Origin: Nymphaea colorata
Taxonomy: Eukaryota > Streptophyta > Magnoliopsida > Nymphaeales > Nymphaeaceae
DNA: 64,000 nt
NCBI RefSeq assembly: GCF_008831285.2
Contig: NC_045145.1
Location: forward strand, 24,738,802 to 24,802,801
Reading direction: 5' to 3'
Position numbers and translations under genes: made by a program. Positions 1 to 10,808 of this stretch are shown here, one piece after another (position 1 is the stretch's first letter; the number at the start of each line of letters is the position of its first letter). Below the pieces are notes generated by a model that was given only the letters and a program-made list of their open reading frames with translations, did no database searches and was not told the DNA's origin.

Positions 1-16
1 AAAGGATTGAGCTTGA

Positions 17-244
17 CCCCAACTTAACCCACTCCCACACAGCCATATAGACAGCCGACAAGCCAACAGCTGGCACCCCAAGAATGATGTTTGGCCGGAT
101 GGCACCCTGAAGAACTATGCACCGAACATTTGCGTGGTCAATGGGGCAAGACTTAGCGACTCAAACCTAAATAGTGTCAATGCCAAGTGGAACGTGAAGA
201 CAATTCACTTTAAGATCACATCAATGGACTTTTTCTATTTGTAG
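17..244 (+). CDS. Unidentified terminal-exon-like open frame
   Basis: An open frame runs from the window edge region to a TAG at 242-244. It contains the ordered, protein-like stretch WHPKNDVWPDGTLKNYAP followed by a Cys and a hydrophobic C-terminus ending MDFFYL. Composition is more balanced than in the surrounding AT-rich DNA, which suggests a real last exon or a remnant of one. There is an in-frame TGA at 14-16, so any true exon starts after it or was joined by splicing. I do not recognise the family. A decayed second copy of its 3' end and 3' flank lies at 1053-1222. Confidence 0.25.
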   Translation, partial: PQLNPLPHSHIDSRQANSWHPKNDVWPDGTLKNYAPNICVVNGARLSDSNLNSVNAKWNVKTIHFKITSMDFFYL

Positions 245-392
245 CTCTTCATATTTCTACAACAGCGCCTTACTTGGCACAGAAGACTACATCAACAAGT
301 CTCTTTCTTAGCAGCCCTCACCGTAACAACTTATACAATTTCAATATCTTGTTCTCTTTTTGCCACATTTTGACTCCATTTTTCTTTTTAAA
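221..392 (+). repeat. Diverged direct repeat, copy 1
   Basis: This covers the last codons and 3' flank of the open frame ending at 244. It aligns with 1053-1222: both contain a tttctacA-type stretch, a CGCCTT(A/G)CTTGGCAC block, then CTTAGCAGCCCT and a TGCTCTTTTTGCCA-like block in the same order. Identity is roughly three quarters by eye. Only the 3' end is shared, so the second copy is a truncated local duplication. Confidence 0.6.
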
Positions 393-1052
393 TGGACATT
401 GGACAAGTTTTCTATTCTTAATTAATTTTATATTCCTCAATTCCTTATTCCAAAAAATTAAATTTTAATTTTTTTTATTTGCATATAAATCACATAGGCC
501 ATTTGTTATTAGAAATTTTTTACACAAGCCAAATTGATTTGTTTTTTAATTGCCAACTGGTAAGTTTACATTAATTGCCCAGTATTGGCTTTGCCCTGCA
601 CTCCCAATGAGGCATTTTGCTCCCTATAAATTCATACCATGTGAGGGGTAACTTTTTTTTTTTACTAATTTTCAAGGGCATCTTCCAATTTAAATCAGAT
701 ATCCACCCAAACTGTTAAAAAAAAAACAGATGAGAAAAAAATAATATTTAATTAAGAAGTTAGATCATATTCAGATTTAAAAAAGGACATTCAATCAGAT
801 TCATATATACATAAATATCTGATCAGATTCAAATTCAGATAGGATAGGAAATGGTTGATATAAATCGATTCTACGTACTACTATCGGTGCCAAGCAATCT
901 TATGATCATGAACAATTAGCAACGTTCTTTCGTAGATTCTCTTCTTCCAAGAAATTTCACCTTCATTTTTTGTTTAATTTAAATTGTTGGAAGAATCAAG
1001 TCTACTTCTCTTTAAAAGAAAGTGATATCATTTGTTATTTCCACACTCAGTG

Positions 1053-1222
1053 CCAATGGGACCTTTTCTAATTGGTAGGACTTCTTATTTCTACATCACC
1101 GCCTTGCTTGGCACGGAAGATTAATCAAAAATTATGTTCTTAGCAGCCCTTATCGTAACAACATATTTCCAATATCATGTGCTCTTTTTGCCAGGTTTTC
1201 TACTCTATCCTTTTTTGGTTTC
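1053..1222 (+). repeat. Diverged direct repeat, copy 2
   Basis: Partner of 221-392, in the same orientation about 830 bp downstream. The coding part is degraded and has lost the stop context of copy 1. It marks the remains of an old tandem duplication of the unidentified gene at the window start. Confidence 0.6.
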
Positions 1223-3434
1223 TTAATTGAGTACACTCCATTTAGTGCATGGGCTTATTGGACATTTAGAACTCAGCTATGTACAATACCACTGATCAGG
1301 TGATCGACGTTACTGGAATCAGTCAGAATCAGCTGGAATGGGGCGACAAATCACTTCCAATAAATGCTTCCATTGGGAGGACCGAGAGTCGTTATTGTTT
1401 GTACTGGAAAGGCGTTGTGGTTTTTTGTAATGAAGGGCCAAACCGGACACATAGTGTTGGATGTGTCCGTAATAAAGTGCCTTCATAGGATATATTTGGT
1501 GTAGTGGACACATTACTCTGGACTAATGTTCCCTCATGTGCAAGCATCATCAATCACCTTCCCTTTCTTACCAGCTGTTCTTCCATTTTCTCTCCTGGAC
1601 AAACCTGGTGGTGAGTCATTCACCATAACCTCACTCTCCAAACCAGTCATTTGTTTGCTAGTTTTCATTCCATCCAAACAGCAAGAATCCTGAAATGTAT
1701 TTTTTAATGGAGCAGAAACAATCAAACCTGATGAGGACTCACGGTTCTCCCCTTTGATTCTTTTTGTTATCAATTGATTCTCCATCTCCTGCTCTATCTT
1801 CTCGTTGCCCACCAGCTGGTTGCACTTCAAGTTACTCCGCAATTGCTGGTCTCTTGTAAATCAATTCATTCCAATCTTTCTGGGTCTAATGTTTCTTTTC
1901 GACTTCCATCTACCCACGGAGAAACCGAAACTTGCTTTCCCCTAATTCTGGTTCTGCTTTTGATCTGGGTCTCTCCTTTATTAACTCCTCATTTTTTCCC
2001 AAATTTTTTTTCTTATTCCCTCCTGGCCACTCCTTAGCTCTCCTGACATAATGATAACCATCATTTCCTTTCACCCATCTTTCTTTGCCACAGCCTCTTG
2101 AGAAGAAACCACCAACTGATTAACTCTACACCGACTTGTCATATGAGTATATATTCGCTTCGCAATGGGAGGAAATTTTAATATTACTCATACAGTTGAT
2201 TTCTTGAAGAACAATTTCTTCCAATGCTATGTACATACAGATTCTGCAAGCCCCATATTTGACATCAATTGAGTATGGATGTCATCTTCCATCGGTTCCC
2301 CCTATGTGTTCTGGCAATACCATGGACCTTCTTGTAGTTAGATGATTTTTTCTGCGTTTATTATAATTTAATGTGAGATAGAAAGGTGTATATCATTGTG
2401 GTTTTATGTTAATTTAAATCGTCAAGACACTTATTTTTTCAAATAAGTTGATGGGAACATTTGAAAATTTATGTAAACATATGGGGATGAGAAGAAATAC
2501 AAGATATTTGCACTGTTGATTAAGAGTAAACTTCTGTTAGTTAATAATAGCTTACGTATAATTATTAAGATGGAAAGACTAAAAGTACTTTCCATATAAA
2601 CAAATCAATTAGCTCATTAATTTCCATTATCGGCCACTGTGACAACACCAAATAACATACATATGTGGTTAACTATGTCCCCACCAGGTATGCCCTGTTA
2701 TTAATGCATGAAATCATAAAAGATTAAAATTGATGTTGCTTTAACTTAGTTATAGAATTATTAGGTGAGAAAACATAGGCGAGCGTAAATGTTCGTTGAA
2801 AGGGTACTAATTATATACATACATATATATTAGTTTACCATGGAACAACTGCCTAGTTTTTCTAATAACAAAAGTTGGGCGTACTTTTCTGAGTTGTCAG
2901 ACGCTTTCTGGTAGTACTACGAATTCTTCATTCTGGATCTCGGACTCGATCTGATTGGACTTGGACCCAAATGTCTTTGTTGACCTGACCAACGTCATGA
3001 AGTATCATTAATTTGGTTCTGCGAATGCACTTTGATTAGGTATGTAAATGGATTTACTAAGTTCAACTACTACATGACCTGATTTTGGATCCATTTTTTG
3101 GTGCAGAAATTTGGAGCAAACAGGTTTAGATTGGTAATGCGCTTTCATAAGTGAATGAGAATGGGAGTCCAATGTTCCAGTGGGATCCAATAAAATGTTA
3201 ATTGATACGTATACATATGAATGTCGGATCTGAACTTGTTTTTAAATTAGGATAGGAGATAAAGACCCAACCAATTTGTTTTCATAGCAGCTAGTGGAAG
3301 AACATTTACTGTTTTACTCTCATTTTGCTGAAAGAAAGTGTTTCTAGCGGGGTGTTGGGAAACGCAATAAAACGTCAGAAGCAAAAGCAGATCCCTTGTT
3401 TTCCAAATAAATGTACAGGATTGGTTTATTTTTG
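1223..3434. other. Intergenic, no gene recognised
   Basis: AT-rich DNA with a few short open frames on either strand (the longest about 100 codons on the minus strand near 1534-1842) that show no family motif. Near 1279-1330 there is a stretch resembling 7140-7230 (both with a GATCAG-ATCGA-TT and AGAATCAGC pattern), suggesting a shared small repeat. Nothing else is supported. Confidence 0.5.
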
Positions 3435-3835
3435 TCATTCTTCCACAGGGGAAGCCTTCCATGGTATCATTTTAAGCCTGGCGACCACCTCCTTCATGTC
3501 CACTCTCTCAGTTGGTGATTTCCTTGAACAGGACAACCCTGTCTCCATGATCATGACAAGCATTTCATTTCGAAGAGTTTCTCAGTCATTTTGCTCCAGA
3601 AGACGGCCTTCTGCGACATGATCTGAAACCGTTTCATGGTTATTTTGCTTCAGAAGATGACCATCTATGACATCTGAAATTGCAAGCGAAAATGCTTCAG
3701 CCACCCACTGCGTCAAAGTTAAGTCGCCATCAAAACGTTCATCGGTAGGCTTTCTTGTGGTAAACACCTCAAGCAGAAGAATCCCATAGCTGTAGACATC
3801 TGCTTTGGTCGACACCTTTCCAGCGGCCCCGAATT

Positions 3836-4388
3836 CTAATTCATCCACTCAACAAGGCCAGACATGATCATGGCAATATTAGGTAGAAAATGCACATTGT
3901 CGTTAATGAGATGGTTTCAGAAATAAATAAATCCATGCAAAAAATTATGACTAATTATTATTTTTTTATTTAATGGTTTACATATAACTCCATTTTTTGT
4001 TTCCATGCATTTATAAGGAGGAAGTGAAAATTTACTAAAGAAAGAAACATACTTAAAAGGGAAACTTGCTGGCATTTCTGTTGTGTTTGTGTGCATGCAC
4101 ATCTCCGTTAATAATTTGGTTCCATCACTATCTTAGTTGGATTCATACTTGTATTTAAATGCAAAATTGCTAGTGATCATCCTCTCTCACTTATTAATCT
4201 GGTATTTCTCTTTTCATAATAAATTCCAAGTAGCAAAATTAAAGCATGATATTTGGAAATTATGGATGGTGATAAAATTTCCTCTCCATGGTAAGCTGGA
4301 CAAAGTTGTCTAAGAAACAGTTCAAGCAATAACACTTGCCTATAACTGTGAAAAGCAAAGAATTTGTGATAGGACTAAGAGTTGGTAC
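3836..4388 (-). other. Kinase-domain intron of the LRR kinase pseudogene
   Basis: 553 bp, donor CAG|GTACC at 4388 and acceptor TTAG|AA at 3836. It splits the codon of the Glu in the P-E motif at the end of the activation segment, a position where subfamily XII kinases commonly have an intron. Both splice sites are intact although the exons carry disabling mutations. Confidence 0.75.
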
Positions 4389-4585
4389 CTGGCACAATGT
4401 ATCTGGTGGTTCCAAGGGTGCTTGTAAGAGTTGAATATTTGTGACCAACTAGCATCTTCGCAATGCCAAAGTCGCCAACATGTGCTGTCATGTTCTCATC
4501 TAGAAGCACATTACTTGGCTTTAGATCACAATGAACTATAGTCTCCCAGCAACCACGGTGAAGATATTCTAGAGCACAAGCAACA

Positions 4586-4635
4586 TCAATCATGATATCC
4601 AATCTTTGGAAGAGATTCAATCATGATATCCAATC
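4586..4635. repeat. 19-bp direct repeats at the kinase deletion junction
   Basis: TCAATCATGATATCCAATC occurs at 4586-4604 and again at 4617-4635, 31 bp apart, at the place where the kinase segment between helix C and helix E is missing. It encodes, on the minus strand, part of the LDIMIDVA helix. Consistent with a slippage or repair event in the pseudogene. Confidence 0.75.
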
Positions 4636-6440
4636 GTTGATGACTCTAAGAAGGATTCAGTGTCTAATTTGGCACATCACATTGCATTCAATGTCACAAC
4701 TTTTTGATGCGCCATCAGATAACAAGTTTATGACCTTAACAGCCACCGTTGTTCCATCCATTAAAGTTCCTTTATACACTGAACCAAAGCTTCCACTCCC
4801 TAAAAATTTTGCATCACTGAAGTTGTTTGTCGCTTGAGATAACATTCTGCATGTGATCACTGGGATGGTAATTCCATGAAATCTTTCAACCTCCTGATCA
4901 TGTTTCTCCAACCCCCTCTTTCTATATTTTGTGACAACAATGAGAATCCAAACAATTAGTACAAGTGCAAAACCCCACTCGCTAAAAAAATATCAACTCT
5001 GAGTATGTTGACATTGTTGTGCTTCTTTGCTCCATCTGAACATACTGGCACATGGAATTTGGGAGCTCCACATGGTGCATAGTACCCTAGGAATGATTCA
5101 GCAGAAAGGTTTGCAAACTTTCCACCACTTGGAATCTCTCCTTTCAATAGATTGAAGGACAAGTCCAAGACCTGGATGTGTTGAAGTTTCTCCAATGATT
5201 TTGGTATCTCACCGGAAAGCTTGTTATGGAAAAGGTAAATAGTGTCAAGGTTTAGTATGTGATCAAGTTGTTGAGGAATGTTACCATCAAATGATTTTTT
5301 GGAGAGATTCATATATTCTAGCATTTGGAGCCTTGATAAGGACACAGGCAGCTCTCCGCTCAATTGATTCACAGAGAAATCCATTTTGTCCACCGCAACC
5401 AAATTTCCTACATCTGAAGCCAGCTCACCAGTGAAAAAGTTGTCTTGCAAGTAAAGCCATATCAAATTCTTCAACTCACAAAGGGCAGGAGGGATTCCGG
5501 ATGAGAAATTGTTTGAATTTAAATACAACACTCGTAGATTCATGGGATAGTTTATAGAGGTCGAGATTGGCCCACTAAGTGCATTCATCTCCAAATAGAG
5601 ATTAGACCTGCGAACCAACTGGTAACGTGAGTCTGGAATTGAACCTTCTAATGCATTGACAAAAAGACCTAACTCCTGTAACCTGTTCATTGATCCTATA
5701 TTTGGTGGAATGAGCCCATTTATTTTGTTGAATTTCAAATCTAAGGAAATTAACTTGGTCAAGTTGGCTAAGGGCAATGGGATGGTACCTTCAATCAGAT
5801 TAGAGGACAGGTCAAGTATCCACAAGTGGGTTAGGCTTCCCAACTCAGGAAGAATGGTTCCGGTGAGCCTATTACCACGAATGTTTAAGCCCTTGAGTTC
5901 TGACAAACTACCTAGCAACTGTGGGATGCTTCCATAGAATTGGTTATCTCCTGCTGACAGTATTTGCAGACTTCGACAATGGCTCAATGTTTGTGGAATC
6001 AACCCCTCAAAATTGTTTTTTCTTATATAAAGATTTTCTAGCAGAGGGAGGCAAATAAAATCAACGAGAAGGTGACCATGGAAACTGTCACTCGAGAGAT
6101 CAAGAATCTGTAAGAAGGAGAGATTGCTGATGTATGGGGAGAGAGTACCTTCAAGTGCCTTTTCGGAGAGGTTCAGAGCAACTACCCTTTGTGAACCATG
6201 ACTGCATAAAACTCCATTCCAGTCACAGAAAGAGATGTTGGAATTCCAATTTGATAACACATTATAAGGGTCTCTAGTGACGAGGGATTTGAAAGACAAC
6301 AATGTGAATTGATCAGTCAAATTGCTTAAAGAAATAAGAGCTGAGGTCACCTCCATTTGGCCAAGGACCACAATCAAGGTGAAGGAGTAGAAACACAAAA
6401 GAAAGACGAGCAGCTGAGGTGACCAACCGTTGGTAGCCAT

Positions 6441-7731
6441 GCCTGTCCAATTTTCTATGCAGAAGATGCATGAACAAGAACCACAGTCACTAATTTATGT
6501 ATAATTATATACAGATTCTCTTCTAGAAATTTTACTTATTTTCTTTTGCAAGTTGCAGGAGTCTCAGGTCTACCACTCTTGAACACGTTGCTTCATATTT
6601 CGAAGTCCACCGGCACCACTGATGATTGCATCAATGAGACCTTTTCTTGGTACCCATTATCTTATTTCATTTAATCACTTCTCAACCCTATTCAATCCCA
6701 ACTCTTTAGAAAATTTGCCTATGTTGGATAAAAAGTTTATCAAGTATGGATCAACCTCTAGATTCCAACACCAAAGAGTTTATCTCTCAACCCGTTTTTG
6801 CCAATCAGACTATGTTATTCAATTATCTTGAAATATTTTCTTGAGTCAGCAGGTTCATTAAATCTATGCTAAATCAATTTGATCCAGTTTACATGTTTTC
6901 TTTTTTAAACCAAGTTTTTTATTAGCTTTTATATATTCTTTATTTATTTTCCAATAAAGTCTGTTTTTTAATATTTTATGACAATCGACACATCGAAGCG
7001 GCTGATTTACTTGGCACAAAGTATATTTGTAAGCTTGAACTCAACTCATTTATAAAGGAGTCAAGCACAAGCTGAGTTTTTTATAGCGGGTTTAAGTTGA
7101 ACCCAAGTTGGCTTGGCTCGTTGTGCAGCCCAACCTGTTGGACAGTTACAATAGAGCTATTACCAAAGATCAGATCATCGATATTAGTGTTATCAGAATC
7201 AGCCCGATTCGGTTTGTGGCTCCCCATATTGCACTAATCAAGCAATATTTTCATGAATGACAAGAACCGCCACTTACATATAGGTTATGATTGATGACAA
7301 CCAAAATTAGGTAGTAAAAATAATATAAAAAACACATCTTTTTTTTTTTTGAAAAAACAGTGATAAAACATGAAAAATAAGTCTGCTAAATAAAACGATA
7401 GGAAAATAATCTTTTTTGAAAAAAATGCAAAAATCCAATAGGTGGTTTTCCATTTTTGGCATTTTTCATATTTTCTAAATGTCAAATTGCTTGTTCCCAT
7501 TCTGTAATTTTTAGTTGTTGCTTATCTTGCCTTATCACTTACTCATTTATCTTATTTCCCTCTAACTTTTAACATTTTTCAATTTTTTTTAAAGTTAACA
7601 GTAGAAATGCTAGTACTTTTTTATAAAACCTATTTCACTTCTTATTCGGCTTAGTAATCAACTGATCAACCTTGTTGAAAGCATGTAAATTTAAACAGTC
7701 AAAGAAAGGAAGGAAAATTTGGCAGTAGATT
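6441..7731. other. 5' flank of LRR kinase pseudogene and repeat scraps
   Basis: No gene is recognised. The first 100 bp are the natural 5' flank of the receptor kinase. At 7030-7127 is a fragment of the TCGAG-rich hAT-like MITE family (ends GGCTCGTTGTGCAGCCC). 7594-7725 is one copy of a dispersed repeat also found at 14893-15024. Confidence 0.5.
7594..7725 (+). repeat. Dispersed repeat B, copy 1
   Basis: About 130 bp, matching 14893-15024 in the same orientation: both begin GTTAACAGTAGAAATGC, include TTAGTAATCAACTGATCAAC and continue into GCATGTAAATTTAAACAGTC. In this copy it directly abuts the LTR-like unit starting at 7732; at 14893 it does not, so the LTR unit was probably inserted at its edge. 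Confidence 0.7.
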
Positions 7732-9094
7732 TGAGATTTTGTTCTAATTCGGTTACCACCTAGTTAGAGCTCCATCTCATATTGCTTAAGTTCTTTTGGA
7801 GAGGTGCTTGTGATCATAAGTGAAATTAAGTGGGTGAGAATGCATGAATGCATTGATTCTATATGATTGGAAAGAAAAATCATTCATTCCTACCATAACA
7901 TTCAAGTAAGAGCATTCCTACCATAACATTCATCTAAGATTTTTGTTTTGATAAATATCATATATAAGAAGAAAAACTTTTTGAAAACAGATTGGGGTTG
8001 TAGACCATCAAGCATGAATCCAATATTGGGTCATTACTTGATTTTTTATCTTAGTGAAGTCGGTAAATAAAAGATCATGAGAAAATGTTTAAAGGAGTAG
8101 AGGATATGCAACATTCTTATAAAAAGAAAGAGAGAGAGAGAGAGAAAAAGACTTCAAAGATCATTAGATGAAAGATTTTGAAATTAAAGGAGATACATAT
8201 TCTCCATATGTATGTATACGTATTTGTATAAGCTTTTAAAAATAAAGTCTTAACTTAAATAGAGATGGAAAGAAAAAGATTATATATATATATGTATATA
8301 ATAAATTTGTACATATATATATATATATGCACATATATATACATATAAGAAATTTGTAGGATAAGACATTTATCTTGAAAAGATGAACAAAAGGTTCTAG
8401 GAAGAGAAAATAGAACACATGTATATATGCATTCATATGTATATGAAAATTTGTAAAATAAAGTGTGAAAACATAAAAAGACAAAGGAAAATTCTCATGT
8501 ACACATATATGTATGTAACATTTATATGCATACACGTCTTCATGAGATTTAAAATCAAGAAATAGAAAATAACCGGCTTCAAGTTTCAATATGCGCCAGA
8601 GGGGAGCTTGGACTCATGCAAGAGCCAAAGCTAAAATCTCCAAAGCCACATTCGAGATGGTATTTGCTTTTAAAAATCTTTTGTAGAATACGATTTATAT
8701 ACAAGCATAGAATGTTATTACTTGGATTGTTACAAGGAAAAATCTTCCACCGTTGGGTATGGAAGAAAATCAAGCAACATAACGAGGCACTCGTTAGGGC
8801 TTCTGATTGGGTGATTAAAAAGAAAACTACACGCAATGACATGAGAATGCATTTTTAACATATACATATTCGTGAAGGTTTCCTCAGGTTGGACAAATCT
8901 CAACCTCAAAAATTAATACGAAGATAAAAATAAAGAACCACAAATCACACTCTCATTCTCATCATATATTCACATATAAACGAAAAACCAAGCAACTATA
9001 CATGGGTAACACATAAACAATATTCAAGTAAGGAAAGTGAGAGAGGATGATGACAAGAGAAAGATTCAACTGGGAAGGAGGGTATGATGTAACT

Positions 9095-10062
9095 ATGAAA
9101 TGAATGATCATCTCATCTTTCCATACTCCTGGTGCACTTGAGCATAGCTTGTTTGTCTCTAAGAAGAGATTGAGTGTTATCTCCTTTGGCCATAGGGAGA
9201 TAAAGATGAGAATAAAATGAAGAACGAAAAACAATGCTATATTCAATAAAAGAGAAAACATGATTCAATCATGAAATGAAAGATCATCTCATCTTTCCAT
9301 GCTCCTGGTGCACTTGAGCATAACCTTTTGTCTCTAAAAAGAGGTTGAGTGCTATCTCCTTTGGCCATGGAGAGATGAAGATGAGAAGAAAATAAAGAAA
9401 GACAATGCTATGTTCAACAAAAGAGAAAACATGATTTAATCATGAAATTAAAGATCATATCATCTTTCCATGCTCCCCGTGCACCTGAACATAGCCTCTG
9501 GTCTCTAAAAAGAGGTTGAGTGCTATCTCCTTTGGCTATGGAGAGATGAAGATGAGAAGAAAATAAAGAAAGAAAGACAATGCTATATTCAATAAAAGAG
9601 AAAATATGATTCAATCATGAAATGAAAGATCATCTCCTCTTCCCATGCTTCTGGTGCACTTGAGCATAGCCTCTTGTATCTAAAAAGGGGTTGAGTGCTA
9701 TCTCCTTTGGCCATGGGAAGATGAAGATGAAAAGAAAATAAAAAAAGAAAGACAATGGTATATTCAATAAAAGAGAAAACATGATTCAATCATGAAATGA
9801 AAGATCATCTCATCTTTTCATGCTCTCGGTGCACTTGCGCAAAACCTCTTGTCTTTAAAAAGAGGTTGAGCGCTATCTCCTTTGGCCATGGGGAGATGAA
9901 GATGAGAAGAAAATAAAGAAAGAAAGACAATGCTATATTTAATAAAAGAGAAAACATGATTCAATCATGAAATGAAAGATCATCTCATCTTTTCATGCTC
10001 CCGGTGCACTTGAGCATAGCCTCTTGTCTCTAAAAAGAGGTTGAGCATAGCCTCTTGTCTCT
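9095..10062 (+). repeat. 175-bp tandem array, six copies
   Basis: The anchor GGTGCACTTGAGCATA recurs at 9131, 9307, 9478, 9653, 9828 and 10003 (periods 176, 171, 175, 175, 175). Each unit also carries AAAAGAGGTTGAGTGCTATC and CATGATTCAATCATGAAATG. The period is not a multiple of three, so the open frames seen on the minus strand are incidental. A related but looser array is at 34270-35175. Confidence 0.9.
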
Positions 10063-10189
10063 GTAAATACATTGTTAAAAGTGAGTTGGGTCTTTGCCCA
10101 TCGAAAAAGACCAAAACCGCCCTCTAAAGGATGGTTTTTCGTCAAAAAGGAGGGGTGAAAGGGGGAGACAACAGCACCTGGACGCAACA

Positions 10190-10425
10190 GCATCAGGCAC
10201 TGTCACGCCTGGGGCGTCGTTGCCCGACCGCATGCATGATCAGGTGACGAGAACACACCACACGACCGAGCAATCGCGCATGGTCACACGACTGTGACAG
10301 CACGCACGCGCGTGCATTGCGCAATGCATTATTGCGCGATTGTGCGCGCGTCACTCTTTTGCGTGTGTGTGCACACGTTTCATGATGCACGGTCGCGCGA
10401 GTGCGCGTACCGCGATGCACAAAAA
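10190..10425. other. CpG-dense, alternating purine-pyrimidine segment
   Basis: This stretch in otherwise AT-rich DNA is crowded with CGCG, GCGCGC and TGTGCGCGCG motifs and short palindromes such as TTGCGCAATGCATTATTGCG. It lies in the 3' part of the LTR-like unit and has no counterpart seen at the equivalent place in the second copy. No coding function is evident. Confidence 0.6.
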
Positions 10426-10808
10426 CGCAAAGTTTTTTAATTTAAATTCAAAAAATGATAAAATAAATAAATGTCATTCATAAAATAAAATTATTGAAAT
10501 GGTTCTTTTTTTTTTGTTACAAATGCGTGGTCGACTCCATTTTGAGCGATTCCAAACTTTCTCCAAATCCGATTTGGTTTAGTCGATTGTCGACTTGTTC
10601 GAGCGTGCAACTTGGGTTTAAAAACACATTTTGGTGAAAGAAATGAGCTTTTAAAACAAAGGGAAGGCCTATGCACGCGTGACGCTCAAATTTTGTCGTT
10701 TCGAATGCGATTCAAATTTTGTATCTGAAATGCTCGATTTGGATCTAAACTTGGATTTTGGATCCATTTTGGATCTTCAAAAATTTTAGAAAAATTTGGG
10801 TGATTACA

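Larger units (their letters stand above)
3435..6440 (-). pseudogene. LRR receptor-like kinase pseudogene, subfamily XII (EFR/FLS2/Xa21-like)
   Basis: The ATG at 6440 opens a 494-codon frame: hydrophobic N-terminus (residues about 8-28), LRRNT with FCDWNGVLC, then fifteen 24-residue LRRs (about 85-445) with the LxxLxLxxNxxxGxIP pattern, and a juxtamembrane cap. Intact family members are surface immune or elicitor receptors of about 1000 residues. A 1-nt slip in an A/T run near 4986 throws the transmembrane helix (4975-4925) out of frame. The kinase follows: glycine loop GSGSFGSVYKG, VAVK lysine, helix C, then a TGA at 4658 region and deletion of the segment up to helix E (hinge included). [13 protein letters not shown] and DFG are present. 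A canonical GT-AG intron (4388 down to 3836) lies just before the P-E of the activation-segment end. Exon 2 carries the ADVYSYGILLLE block, an in-frame TGA at 3584-3582, then a conserved tail ending at 3435. Not able to make a full receptor. Confidence 0.9.
7732..10808 (+). mobile_element. Long LTR-like unit, copy 1 (probable solo LTR)
   Basis: Co-linear with 32978-36190 over about 3.1 kb. Both start TGAGATTTTG(T/C)TCTAATTCGG and end in GTGATTACA, giving TG...CA termini. It contains AT/GA microsatellites (8110-8530), a 175-bp tandem array (9095-10062), a single copy of the unit that forms an array in copy 2 (10110-10160), and a CpG-dense segment. No pol coding follows, unlike copy 2, which is followed by the GATGCCCCTCTTTG-type leader. 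I see no matching 5-bp target duplication (AGATT versus GGTAT), so the ends or the solo-LTR reading could be wrong. Family: probably Ty3-gypsy, by association with the protease remnant after copy 2. Confidence 0.6.

Noticed and set aside
9414-9789. Repeated minus-strand frames starting MNH(I/V)FSFIEY
   Set aside because: They come from the 175-bp tandem array. The unit length is not a multiple of three and sister units are broken, so there is no protein family.
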